Assembly (NCBI GenBank): GCA_021813875.1
Contig: JAKAJF010000017.1
Coordinates: forward strand, 1 to 12,274
Reading direction: 5' to 3'
Length of the DNA: 12,274 bases
From: a bacterium
GTDB taxonomy: Bacteria > Patescibacteriota > Patescibacteriia > Patescibacteriales > JAKAJF01
Position numbers and translations under genes: made by a program. Every line of letters begins with the position of its first letter. Position 1 is the first letter of the stretch. The notes beneath the pieces were generated by a model that was not told the DNA's origin, made no database searches, and worked only from the letters and a program-made list of their open reading frames with translations. Below, piece after piece: positions 1 through 5,659 of this stretch.

Positions 1-2
1 CC

Positions 3-1679
3 GGAGCAAAGACCTACCACTCCAAGCTGCCGTATAAGCAGAACCAGGAGACGATGGAGGACTTCCGCTCTGGCCAGCTCCAGTACATCCTGGCCATCGA
101 CAAGTTTAATGAGGGAATAGATGTTCCTCATGCCGAGCTGGTGGTCTTCCTGAGGGCAACCGACTCGAAGACCATCTTCCTGCAGCAGCTCGGACGCGGC
201 TTAAGGAAAAAGGAAGGCAAAGAAAAGGTAATAGTCTTAGACTTTGTCGCCAACTGCGAACGCGTTTTGGCTGTCCAGGAAATGGCCGAGAAAGTTAAGG
301 AGCTTACAGGAGCAAGGACGGAACTTGTTAAGGATACCCTGCATATTACAGGCAAAGGGTTCGATTTCATCTTCGACGATGAGCAGATCCAGGTCATCGA
401 CATGGTCAAGAAGTTGCGTACTCGCCTGTTCATCTCCGAGATTCCCGAACTGGTCGATGAGTACATGCTGCCGCCAAAGAATAAACTGCCGGCCGCCCAA
501 GTGATCGCCGGCACTAATAAAAAGCTTTGGTGGAAATGCGCCAAAGGCCATGAATGGCGAACTTCCAGTCATAATAGACTGGGGGGTACGGGTTGCCCAG
601 CTTGTTCTGGCAAAGTAGCGACTGCTACGAACAATCTGACGGTCACCCACCCTGAACTGGCCAAGGAGTACATGCCGCCACCAAAGAACGAACTGCCGGC
701 TACCCAAGTATTGGCTGGGACAGGCAGAAAGCTTTGGTGGAAATGCGCTAAGGGCCATGAATGGCGGACTGCCGGTCGTAATAGATTGAACGGCGCGAGG
801 TGTCCAATATGCGCTAGCCTGGCGGTCACAAACCTAGCCAAGGAGTATATGCCGCCACCAAAGAACGAACTGCCGGCTACCCAAGTATTGGCCGGCACAT
901 ACAAAAAGCTTTGGTGGAAATGTGCCAAGGGCCATGAATGGCAAGCTAGGGGGAGTGAACGTATTCGGGGTGCTGGTTGTCCAATTTGTTCCAATCGAAG
1001 AGTGACTGAAGCCAACAGTCTGGCCGTCACCCACCCCGAACTGGCTAGAGAGTATATGCCGCCGCCGAAGAACGAGTTGCCGGCCACGCAGGTAATCGCA
1101 GGTACTGGCAAAAAGCTTTGGTGGAAGTGTGAGTATGGTCACGAATGGCAGGCTACAGGAGATAGTCGCATTCGGGGTTATCATTGCCCTGGTTGCGCAG
1201 GTCAAGTAGCAACCAAAACCAACAACCTGGCCGTCACGCATCCCGACTTAGCCGCTGAATATATGTCACCACCAAAAAATAGATTGCCGGCGACACAAAT
1301 AATTGCTGGTACTCAAAAAAAAGTTTGGTGGAAATGCAGGAAACATGGCCATGAATGGCAGGCTACGGGAGCCAGCCGTATTATAGGAACAAATTGTCCA
1401 GCTTGTTCCGGTAGAGTAGCAACTACTACGAACAATCTGGCCGTCACCCACCCCGAACTGGCTAGAGAGTATATGCCGCCGCCGAAGAACGAGTTGCCGG
1501 CCACGCAGGTAATCGCTGGTACTAATAAAAAAGTTTGGTGGAAGTGCAAGTTTGGCCACGAATGGCAGGCGGTAGGGAGCAGTCGGATTAAAGGTCATGG
1601 TTGCCCAGTTTGCGCCAGCCAAAAAAGGTGGGTTACAAGAAAAAAAGGAGGTCTAAATAAAATCAACCCGTTCGTCTAA
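3..1679 (+). CDS. SF2 helicase C-terminal domain fused to six zinc-ribbon repeats (5' partial)
   Basis: The frame is open to the left edge of the window, so the N-terminal helicase lobe with Walker A/B is missing. The visible part starts in the second RecA-like lobe. It has motif V (DKFNEGIDVP) and motif VI (QQLGRGLR), which mark a DEAD/DEAH-type ATP-dependent DNA or RNA helicase. From about nt 459 to the end the protein is an array of six ~69-residue units resembling the probable zinc-ribbon family PF14311/DUF4379. Each unit has EYM-PP-KN-LPA, WWKC, GHEW and a terminal CPxC; all six keep the Cys, His and two Cys likely to bind zinc. The array probably binds nucleic acid and steers the helicase, but the substrate is not visible. 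The last codons and the UAA stop lie in a terminator hairpin. The gene is convergent with recR. Helicase identity is secure; the role (repair, defence or restriction-linked) is open. Confidence 0.85.
   Translation, partial: GAKTYHSKLPYKQNQETMEDFRSGQLQYILAIDKFNEGIDVPHAELVVFLRATDSKTIFLQQLGRGLRKKEGKEKVIVLDFVANCERVLAVQEMAEKVKELTGARTELVKDTLHITGKGFDFIFDDEQIQVIDMVKKLRTRLFISEIPELVDEYMLPPKNKLPAAQVIAGTNKKLWWKCAKGHEWRTSSHNRLGGTGCPACSGKVATATNNLTVTHPELAKEYMPPPKNELPATQVLAGTGRKLWWKCAKGHEWRTAGRNRLNGARCPICASLAVTNLAKEYMPPPKNELPATQVLAGTYKKLWWKCAKGHEWQARGSERIRGAGCPICSNRRVTEANSLAVTHPELAREYMPPPKNELPATQVIAGTGKKLWWKCEYGHEWQATGDSRIRGYHCPGCAGQVATKTNNLAVTHPDLAAEYMSPPKNRLPATQIIAGTQKKVWWKCRKHGHEWQATGASRIIGTNCPACSGRVATTTNNLAVTHPELAREYMPPPKNELPATQVIAGTNKKVWWKCKFGHEWQAVGSSRIKGHGCPVCASQKRWVTRKKGGLNKINPFV
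459..1619 (+). repeat. Six tandem in-frame zinc-ribbon repeats
   Basis: Equivalent GAG/GAA codons of the EYM motif fall at 459, 666, 843, 1050, 1257 and 1467, giving spacings of 207, 177, 207, 207 and 210 bp. The second unit lacks 10 codons (most of the T-NNL-VTHPE linker). The fifth has one extra codon between WWKC and GHEW. Units 4 and 6 share an exact 81-bp stretch (1019-1099 and 1436-1516), and units 2 and 3 are also nearly identical at their starts. This pattern indicates repeat expansion or gene conversion within the gene. Confidence 0.9.
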
Positions 1680-1701
1680 ACGATGAACGGGTTTTTCTTT
1701 T
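1665..1701 (+). terminator. Intrinsic terminator of the helicase gene, possibly bidirectional
   Basis: A perfect 9-bp stem (AACCCGTTC at 1665-1673 with GAACGGGTT at 1685-1693) runs into a T-rich tract. The helicase UAA stop (1677-1679) is in the loop. On the minus strand the same stem is followed by a looser T-rich run, so it may also terminate the dnaB-ybaB-recR transcript arriving from the other side. Confidence 0.85.
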
Positions 1702-1716
1702 AAAAATTATTAATTG

Positions 1717-2319
1717 TTATAATTCGTTTCTATACCTTAAGGCGTTTCCCAGAGTCATTTCGTCAGCATATTCTAAGTTCGCTCCCATAGGTAGTCCCTT
1801 AGCCAGACGGGTGATCCTGATCTGCGGGCGTATCTGTTTGATAACCTTGGTTAAATACATGGCGGTCGTTTCGCCCTCTAAATCCGGATTCAAGGCCAGG
1901 ATTATTTCTTTTAAATTTTCTTTTTGAAGACGCTCTAATAATTTTTTAGCATTGATTTTTTCGGGGCTGATGCCTTCGATGGCATTAATAACCCCGCCCA
2001 AGACAAAATAGAGTCCCTGGAATTGTTTGGTCGCTTCGACAGAAAGGAGGTCGCGCGAATCGGCGACCACGCAGATTATTTCCCTATCTCTTTTTGGATC
2101 GGCGCAAATATGGCAGGGATTAGCTTCCGAAATCGCCAGGCAGGTCCCGCAGATCGTTACCCCGTCTTTAAGGTGAGCGATAGCGGCGGCTAATTTTTCC
2201 AGTTCTTCTTTGGGCTGTTTCAACAGATAAAAAACATACCGCTCGGCGGTTTTAGGACCGACCGTCGGCAGTTTGGAAAAATATTCGATAAGCTTTTGTA
2301 TCGAAGAGGGGAATCGCAT
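1717..2319 (-). CDS. recR: Recombination mediator protein RecR
   Basis: This 200-residue protein has the full RecR architecture and typical length. A helix-hairpin-helix lies near residues 17-27 (LPTVGPKTAER). A C4 zinc finger has C57, C60, C69 and C72 in the C-x2-C-x8-C-x2-C spacing. A TOPRIM domain starts around residue 80 (ICVVADSRDL). RecR acts with RecO, and RecF where present, to load RecA onto SSB-coated single-stranded gaps. Its ATG follows the ybaB stop by one base (TAAAATG), so translation is probably coupled. No Shine-Dalgarno lies in the usual window upstream of the start. The ybaB-recR pairing is common in bacteria and supports the call. It is the last gene of the minus-strand operon. 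Confidence 0.97.
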   Translation of the reverse strand: MRFPSSIQKLIEYFSKLPTVGPKTAERYVFYLLKQPKEELEKLAAAIAHLKDGVTICGTCLAISEANPCHICADPKRDREIICVVADSRDLLSVEATKQFQGLYFVLGGVINAIEGISPEKINAKKLLERLQKENLKEIILALNPDLEGETTAMYLTKVIKQIRPQIRITRLAKGLPMGANLEYADEMTLGNALRYRNEL

Positions 2320-2320
2320 T

Positions 2321-2596
2321 TTAACTTAAGCCTGGGAAGCCTCCTATCTCTTGCATCTTTTGGGCCATGATCTTCTGGGTCTTTTTGATGGCTTCGTTGA
2401 CGCCATCGACGAGGGCGCGCTCCTGGCTTTCCTTGGCCAGGCCTTCATTGATGGTTATCGAGCTCACTTCCATGTTGCCGGTCATGACGATCCTGACTCC
2501 GTTCTTTTCGACCTCCACCTTTTCTCCGGCCAAGGCGTTTTGCATCTTTTTAGCCTGATCGCGCAGATCTTTGAATTGTTTCAATTTGTTGAACAT
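2321..2596 (-). CDS. ybaB: YbaB/EbfC-family nucleoid-associated protein
   Basis: The 91-residue product has the family's N-terminal helix (FNKLKQFKDLRDQAKKMQ) and a central beta segment (VRIVMTGNMEVSSITI). It also has a C-terminal helix with KKTQKIMAQKMQEI, ending in a Gly-rich tail. Family members are dimeric DNA-binding proteins thought to bind the nucleoid and assist RecR-linked repair. It lies 5 bp after dnaB and 1 bp before recR on the minus strand, consistent with one transcript. No Shine-Dalgarno is visible; the bases before the ATG are A/T-rich. Confidence 0.95.
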   Translation of the reverse strand: MFNKLKQFKDLRDQAKKMQNALAGEKVEVEKNGVRIVMTGNMEVSSITINEGLAKESQERALVDGVNEAIKKTQKIMAQKMQEIGGFPGLS

Positions 2597-2601
2597 ATTT
2601 T

Positions 2602-3972
2602 TTATCTATTTTTAGCTAAATTTTTAAAATTAACGGTATTTTCGTCGAAGAACAGATTGACCATGCCGGTGGGGCCGTTCCTGTGCTTGGCGATATGGAT
2701 TTCGGCCGCGTTCCTTTCTTCTTCGGTCAGTTCGTTATAATTATAACCGCGGTCGGCCGCTTTGCGGTAGATGAACATAACCACATCGGCATCCTGTTCA
2801 ATGGAGCCGGATTCGCGCAGGTGGGAGAGTTTCGGGATGGCGGGGCGGGATTGTTCGACCGTGCGGGAGAGCTGGGACAGAGCGAGGACCGGGACGTTCA
2901 ATTCGCGAGCCAAGCCTTTCAAGCCTCTGGTGATCTCCGAGACTTCCTGGACGCGGTTGTCGCCGTATTTGCCGCGGCCTTCCATCAGCTGCAAATAATC
3001 GATGATGACTAAATCCAGCCCTTTTTCAACCTGCAAACGCCTGGCCTTGGTCCTGATCTCCATGATGCTCGAGCTGGCGGCGTCGTCGATGTAGATGGGA
3101 GCTTCCGATAGCTGGCCCATGCCGGCGCCGATGCGGATGAAATCATTGTCCTCTTCGCGGTCTGAGAGTTTGCCGGTACGCATCTTCCATAGGCTGACGT
3201 TGGCCTGGGCGCAGAGCAGGCGGTCGACCAATTGTTCTTTGCTCATTTCCAGGGAGAAGATGCCGACATTGGCCTTGTATTTGACCGCCGATTGGCGGGC
3301 GATATCCAGGGCGAAAGAGGTCTTGCCGACCGAAGGGCGGGCGGCCAAGATGACCAAATCGGATTTTTGGAGTCCCCCTAAGAGGTTATCTAAATCAGTA
3401 TAGCCGGTAGGGAGTCCGCGCAATTTGCCGCTTTGTTTATGAAGTTCGTCGATGCGATCGAAGGCTTCGGCCAAAAGATCGTCGATCGGCAGGAAGACAT
3501 TTTTAAGATATTTCTGAGAAACTCCGAAAAGCAGCTGTTCGGCTTCATCCAGGAGCTTCTCGATATCTTCTTCTTCCCGGTAGCCCATCTCGGTTATTTC
3601 GGACGCGGCCGCCAGAAGCCTCCTCAAAGTGGCCTTGCGTTGAATGATGTTGGCGTAATGGACGACGTGGGAAGCGGTCGCCACCGAATTGGAAAGCAGG
3701 GCGATATAGGACCTGCCACCGACCATTTCGAGCTGGCTCTTCTCGTCCAGGCGGTTGGTCAGGCTCAAGATATCGATAGGCTCGCGGCGGGAATATAATT
3801 CCTTGATGGCTTCATAGATTGTCTTATGGTTTTCCTTGTAAAAATCGCTTTCAGAAACCGTATCAGCAACTTTGATGATGGCATCCTTATCGATCATCAG
3901 GCAGCCCAAGAAGGACTGTTCGGCCTCCAGGTTTTGCGGAGGCAATTTTTCGATTTGGGAGGGATTTGTCAT
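2602..3972 (-). CDS. dnaB: Replicative DNA helicase DnaB
   Basis: The 456-residue length is typical. The N-terminal all-helical domain starts at PPQNLEAEQSFLGC (about residues 11-24). The RecA-like C-terminal domain carries Walker A ARPSVGKT (211-218) and Walker B LVIIDYLQLM (321-330). SQLSR and RESGSIEQDADVV near the C-terminus are characteristic. DnaB is the hexameric 5'-3' helicase at the replication fork and recruits primase. No intein or insertion is present. The ATG at 3972 keeps the canonical DnaB N-terminus and has no Shine-Dalgarno. A possible -10 lies only 8 bp upstream, so the mRNA could be leaderless. It is the first gene of the operon with ybaB and recR. Confidence 0.98.
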   Translation of the reverse strand: MTNPSQIEKLPPQNLEAEQSFLGCLMIDKDAIIKVADTVSESDFYKENHKTIYEAIKELYSRREPIDILSLTNRLDEKSQLEMVGGRSYIALLSNSVATASHVVHYANIIQRKATLRRLLAAASEITEMGYREEEDIEKLLDEAEQLLFGVSQKYLKNVFLPIDDLLAEAFDRIDELHKQSGKLRGLPTGYTDLDNLLGGLQKSDLVILAARPSVGKTSFALDIARQSAVKYKANVGIFSLEMSKEQLVDRLLCAQANVSLWKMRTGKLSDREEDNDFIRIGAGMGQLSEAPIYIDDAASSSIMEIRTKARRLQVEKGLDLVIIDYLQLMEGRGKYGDNRVQEVSEITRGLKGLARELNVPVLALSQLSRTVEQSRPAIPKLSHLRESGSIEQDADVVMFIYRKAADRGYNYNELTEEERNAAEIHIAKHRNGPTGMVNLFFDENTVNFKNLAKNR

Positions 3973-3980
3973 AACTTCAT

Positions 3981-4007
3981 ACTATATTAATGGATCGGTT
4001 TCGGCAA
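3981..4007 (-). promoter_or_regulatory. Candidate promoter of the dnaB operon
   Basis: On the minus strand TTGCCG (4002-4007) precedes TATAGT (3981-3986) with a 15-bp spacer, shorter than the preferred 17. Transcription would begin at or just before the dnaB ATG. The call rests on sequence resemblance only. Confidence 0.35.
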
Positions 4008-4014
4008 GCTGCGC

Positions 4015-4034
4015 TTTTCCACGTTTTGTCCACC
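4015..4034 (+). promoter_or_regulatory. Pair of DnaA-box-like 9-mers upstream of dnaB
   Basis: TTTTCCACG (4015-4023) and TTGTCCACC (4026-4034) each match 7 of 9 bases of the DnaA box TTATCCACA. They sit 11 bp apart, about one helical turn, between the divergent dnaB and small-peptide promoters. Degenerate boxes occur by chance, so this is suggestive only. Confidence 0.25.
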
Positions 4035-4052
4035 TTAAAAAGGAGCAAACTA

Positions 4053-4080
4053 TTGACTTTTCCTGGGTTTTATCTATTTT
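4053..4080 (+). promoter_or_regulatory. Candidate sigma70-type promoter of the 28-codon gene
   Basis: TTGACT (4053-4058) is followed after 16 bp by TATTTT (4075-4080). The start point would fall near 4087, giving a leader of about 38 nt that ends in a strong Shine-Dalgarno. Confidence 0.55.
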
Positions 4081-4124
4081 TAAAGTAGGTAGCAGCAAGA
4101 ATGAAAGAAAGGAGGAAAAACGCC

Positions 4125-4211
4125 ATGCTCAAGTTCGAAGTGGCACCAAGCAGGTTCCAGTTCCGCACCACCGAGTCCATGAACTGCGGTTCCAGCAGCT
4201 GCGGCGGCTGA
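4125..4211 (+). CDS. 28-residue Cys/Gly/Ser-tailed peptide, unknown function
   Basis: I do not recognise this gene. A textbook Shine-Dalgarno (AAAGGAGG, 4108-4115) sits 9 nt before ATG 4125. The reading frame ends in TGA at 4211, and a perfect terminator starts 4 bp later. The N-terminal part is mixed and basic/aromatic (K3, R10, F11, F13, R14). The C-terminus is N-C-G-S-S-S-C-G-G, with C21 and C26. Wobble bases are mostly C or G. An upstream in-frame ATG at 4101 would add 8 residues (MKERRKNA), but it lies before the Shine-Dalgarno and is less likely. A short leader-like N-terminus with a Cys/Ser/Gly tail resembles precursors of modified peptides (RiPPs) or a small metal/thiol peptide. No modifying enzyme is adjacent, so neither is established. 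It is the only gene here stopping at TGA. The promoter-SD-ORF-terminator layout strongly supports expression. Confidence 0.7.
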   Translation: MLKFEVAPSRFQFRTTESMNCGSSSCGG

Positions 4212-4215
4212 CGAT

Positions 4216-4247
4216 GCCCGACAAGGCTCTTCCTTGTCGGGCTTTTT
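4216..4247 (+). terminator. Strong intrinsic terminator of the 28-codon gene
   Basis: A perfect 11-bp stem (GCCCGACAAGG at 4216-4226 with CCTTGTCGGGC at 4232-4242) has a CTCTT loop and is followed by TTTTT. Confidence 0.95.
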
Positions 4248-4253
4248 ACGCTC

Positions 4254-4282
4254 TTGCCAATCGATAGTTGTTTTGTTATATT
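4254..4282 (+). promoter_or_regulatory. Near-consensus promoter upstream of tRNA-Lys
   Basis: TTGCCA (4254-4259), a 17-bp spacer, then TATATT (4277-4282): each hexamer matches consensus at 5 of 6 positions. It begins 7 bp after the preceding terminator. The transcript would start near 4289 and carry about 97 nt of leader before the tRNA. Inside that leader is a small hairpin, CCGC/GCGG (4344-4347 with 4353-4356). It could also transcribe cheY and ndk. Confidence 0.7.
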
Positions 4283-4386
4283 GGAGTTAGTTTTATTTAG
4301 ATTCTGCGCAAGCAGTTTTATTTTTTCTATGAGCTGTCAGCTTCCGCCAAGAGCGGGCCGGCAGTCCCGTATCATCGATAAGAAAT

Positions 4387-4459
4387 GCGCCGTTAGCTCA
4401 GCTGGTAGAGCAGCTCCCTTTTAAGGAGAAGGTCGGAGGTTCGAATCCTCCACGGCGCA
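4387..4459 (+). tRNA. tRNA-Lys (anticodon UUU)
   Basis: The cloverleaf is complete. The acceptor stem is GCGCCGT (4387-4393) with ACGGCGC (4452-4458). The D stem is GCTC/GAGC. The anticodon loop CTTTTAA has anticodon TTT at 4420-4422. The T arm is GGAGG-TTCGAAT-CCTCC, and the discriminator is A. The outermost anticodon-stem pair is G-A (4413/4429), a mild irregularity. CCA is not encoded, so it must be added enzymatically. cheY starts 35 bp downstream with no terminator between. Confidence 0.96.
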
Positions 4460-4494
4460 CAAAAAAAGGAGAAATTAGGCATAAAGCAAAACAT

Positions 4495-4869
4495 ATGTCT
4501 GCCGGGCAGAAAAAATTATTGATCGTCGAGGATGATAATCTGATCAGCTCGATGTATAAGACCAAATTCGAGACTGACGGTTTCGAGGTCGAGGTCGCCT
4601 CAAACGGCGCGGACGGCCTGAAGCTGGCCAAAGAAAAAAGGATAGACATGGTCCTGTTGGACGTGATCCTGCCCCAGTTGGACGGTTTTTCGGTCTTGGA
4701 AGAACTGAAGAAGGACGCTAAGACTAAGAAAATCCCGGTCATCATGCTGACCAATCTGGGCACCGAAGAAGACGTGGCCAAAGGTAAAAACATGGGCGCG
4801 GTCGATTATATCGTCAAGGCAAGCATGACGCCGACGGAAATCGAAGAAGTTATTAAGAAATATTTATAA
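4495..4869 (+). CDS. Single-domain response regulator (CheY-like receiver)
   Basis: The 124-residue product is a stand-alone receiver domain with no output domain. The acidic pocket is E12, D13 and D14 (LLIVEDDN). The phospho-acceptor is D56 (LLDVILP), the switch Thr is T86 (MLTN) and the conserved Lys is K108 (IVKA). It would be phosphorylated by a histidine kinase or act as a phosphorelay or protein-binding switch; no kinase is nearby. ATG 4495 is chosen because the family starts just before KKLLIVEDD. It has no Shine-Dalgarno at the usual distance; an AAAGGAG at 4465-4471 is too far upstream. It lies between tRNA-Lys and ndk, 10 bp before the latter. Confidence 0.93.
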   Translation: MSAGQKKLLIVEDDNLISSMYKTKFETDGFEVEVASNGADGLKLAKEKRIDMVLLDVILPQLDGFSVLEELKKDAKTKKIPVIMLTNLGTEEDVAKGKNMGAVDYIVKASMTPTEIEEVIKKYL

Positions 4870-4879
4870 TAAAAAATAT

Positions 4880-5485
4880 ATGGCGCATCTTAAAGAAGAA
4901 AGAACTTTAGTTATCATTAAACCAGATGGAGTTCAAAGGTCATTGATCGGAGAGATTATAAAACGTTATGAAAGGATTGGTTTAAAGTTAGTAGCGACCA
5001 AAATGTTGGTGCCTACAGCTGAGCAGATTGAAAAGCATTACACACTCGACCCCAATTGGCGAAGAGTGACCGGAGAAAAGACCATCAAGGGATATCAAGA
5101 CAAAGGGTTAACTCCTCCGTCATTAGACCCCTTGGAAATTACTGCTAAAATCTTAGCCAACGGCGTTAAATTCATGACCGCAGGTCCGGTTATAGTTATG
5201 GTTTGGCAGGGAGCTCATGCTGTGAAAATTGTCAGAAAAATTACCGGCGGCACCGAACCCCTCACTTCCGACGCCGGCACTATTCGCGGAGATTTTGTTT
5301 TGGATTCTTATCAGATGGCCGATGGTGATGACCGCTTCGTAAGAAATTTAGTCCACGCTTCCGGATCCCCAGAAGAAGCTGAAATGGAAATTAAACATTG
5401 GTTTAAGGATGATGAAATTATCAATTATCGTTTAGTCCAGGAACAGATCCTCTATGACGTGAATCTGGACGGCATCTTGGAATAA
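4880..5485 (+). CDS. ndk: Nucleoside diphosphate kinase, long form
   Basis: It transfers gamma-phosphate between nucleoside triphosphates and diphosphates through a phosphohistidine. KPDG (14-17), FMTAGPV (98-104), TIRGDF (134-139) and the catalytic His H159 in RNLVHASGS are present. At 201 residues it is about 50-60 longer than typical bacterial Ndk. The extra length is a ~35-residue insertion near 55-92, in the Kpn-loop/nucleotide-pocket region, and a shorter one near 143-153 just before the active-site His. The start is 10 bp after cheY and lacks a Shine-Dalgarno. Codons are clearly more A/T-ending than in cheY or fusA, suggesting a different history or expression level. Long Ndk forms may be lineage-typical, so the enzyme is probably active. 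Confidence 0.95.
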   Translation: MAHLKEERTLVIIKPDGVQRSLIGEIIKRYERIGLKLVATKMLVPTAEQIEKHYTLDPNWRRVTGEKTIKGYQDKGLTPPSLDPLEITAKILANGVKFMTAGPVIVMVWQGAHAVKIVRKITGGTEPLTSDAGTIRGDFVLDSYQMADGDDRFVRNLVHASGSPEEAEMEIKHWFKDDEIINYRLVQEQILYDVNLDGILE

Positions 5486-5486
5486 G

Positions 5487-5514
5487 TTGACTTTTGAAGA
5501 AGAATTGCTAAAAT
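5487..5514 (+). promoter_or_regulatory. Near-consensus promoter directly after ndk
   Basis: TTGACT (5487-5492), a 16-bp spacer, then TAAAAT (5509-5514). It begins one base after the ndk stop codon. The predicted start, near 5521-5523, coincides with the ATG of a 29-codon frame, so that message could be leaderless. Confidence 0.65.
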
Positions 5515-5522
5515 TGAATCAT

Positions 5523-5612
5523 ATGAGAACCCTTTTATCCACAAAGAAGTATATGGTCGTCTTGGTCGGCATTACTATGCCTGATTTTAGGGTGGCTCAA
5601 GTTTCCGAATAG
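5523..5612 (+). CDS. Possible 29-codon leader peptide or small protein
   Basis: ATG 5523 to TAG 5610-5612 encodes 29 residues. The start is basic (R2, K8, K9), followed by a hydrophobic stretch MVVLVGI and an acidic end. The start is 8 bp after the -10 of a good promoter and has no Shine-Dalgarno, so translation would be leaderless. The frame lies just upstream of a terminator that can be disrupted by pairing with GGTGGCT at 5591-5597, inside the frame. That layout fits a regulatory leader peptide. No run of one amino acid points to a specific signal. It could equally be a chance frame in a short non-coding RNA. Confidence 0.35.
   Translation: MRTLLSTKKYMVVLVGITMPDFRVAQVSE
5535..5543 (+). 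promoter_or_regulatory. Perfect DnaA box
   Basis: TTATCCACA matches the DnaA consensus exactly and lies 20 bp downstream of the -10 at 5509-5514, where a bound protein could block transcription. A single exact 9-mer has roughly a one in ten chance of occurring in a window this size, so function is not proven. I did not see a cluster indicating an origin. Confidence 0.35.
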
Positions 5613-5632
5613 GTAAAGAAAAAATTTTTTAC

Positions 5633-5659
5633 AAAAGCCACCTCAAAAAGGTGGCTTTT
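5633..5659 (+). terminator. Terminator or attenuator hairpin after ndk / 29-codon frame
   Basis: A perfect 10-bp stem (AAAAGCCACC at 5633-5642 with GGTGGCTTTT at 5650-5659) encloses a 7-nt loop. The T tract is short (TTTT), so termination may be partial. The left arm can instead pair with GGGTGGCT at 5590-5597, giving a competing antiterminator. Confidence 0.8.

Noticed and set aside
459..1619. Regular ~207-bp repeats as a possible CRISPR or tandem non-coding array
   Set aside because: The units are in frame, encode conserved zinc-ribbon motifs and differ mainly at synonymous sites. Spacing is far too long for CRISPR.
1643..1651. AAAGGAGGT as a start signal for a gene after the helicase
   Set aside because: It lies within the helicase frame, no ATG/GTG/TTG follows at a suitable distance, and a terminator begins 14 bp later.
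4125..4211. UGA as glycine (alternative code of some CPR lineages) extending the 28-residue peptide
   Set aside because: No recognised gene here contains an in-frame TGA, and reading through would translate the perfect terminator hairpin.
4329..4424. Small frame ATG 4329 running into tRNA-Lys
   Set aside because: It overlaps the tRNA and lacks a ribosome binding site.
4398..4793. 131-codon minus-strand frame containing RRGGFEPP
   Set aside because: It is antisense to tRNA-Lys and cheY. The RRGGFEPP string is the familiar artefact of translating the complement of a tRNA T arm.
3981..5543. Replication origin near dnaB
   Set aside because: There is only one exact DnaA box and two degenerate ones, more than 1.5 kb apart, with no A/T-rich unwinding cluster and no dnaA/dnaN neighbour.
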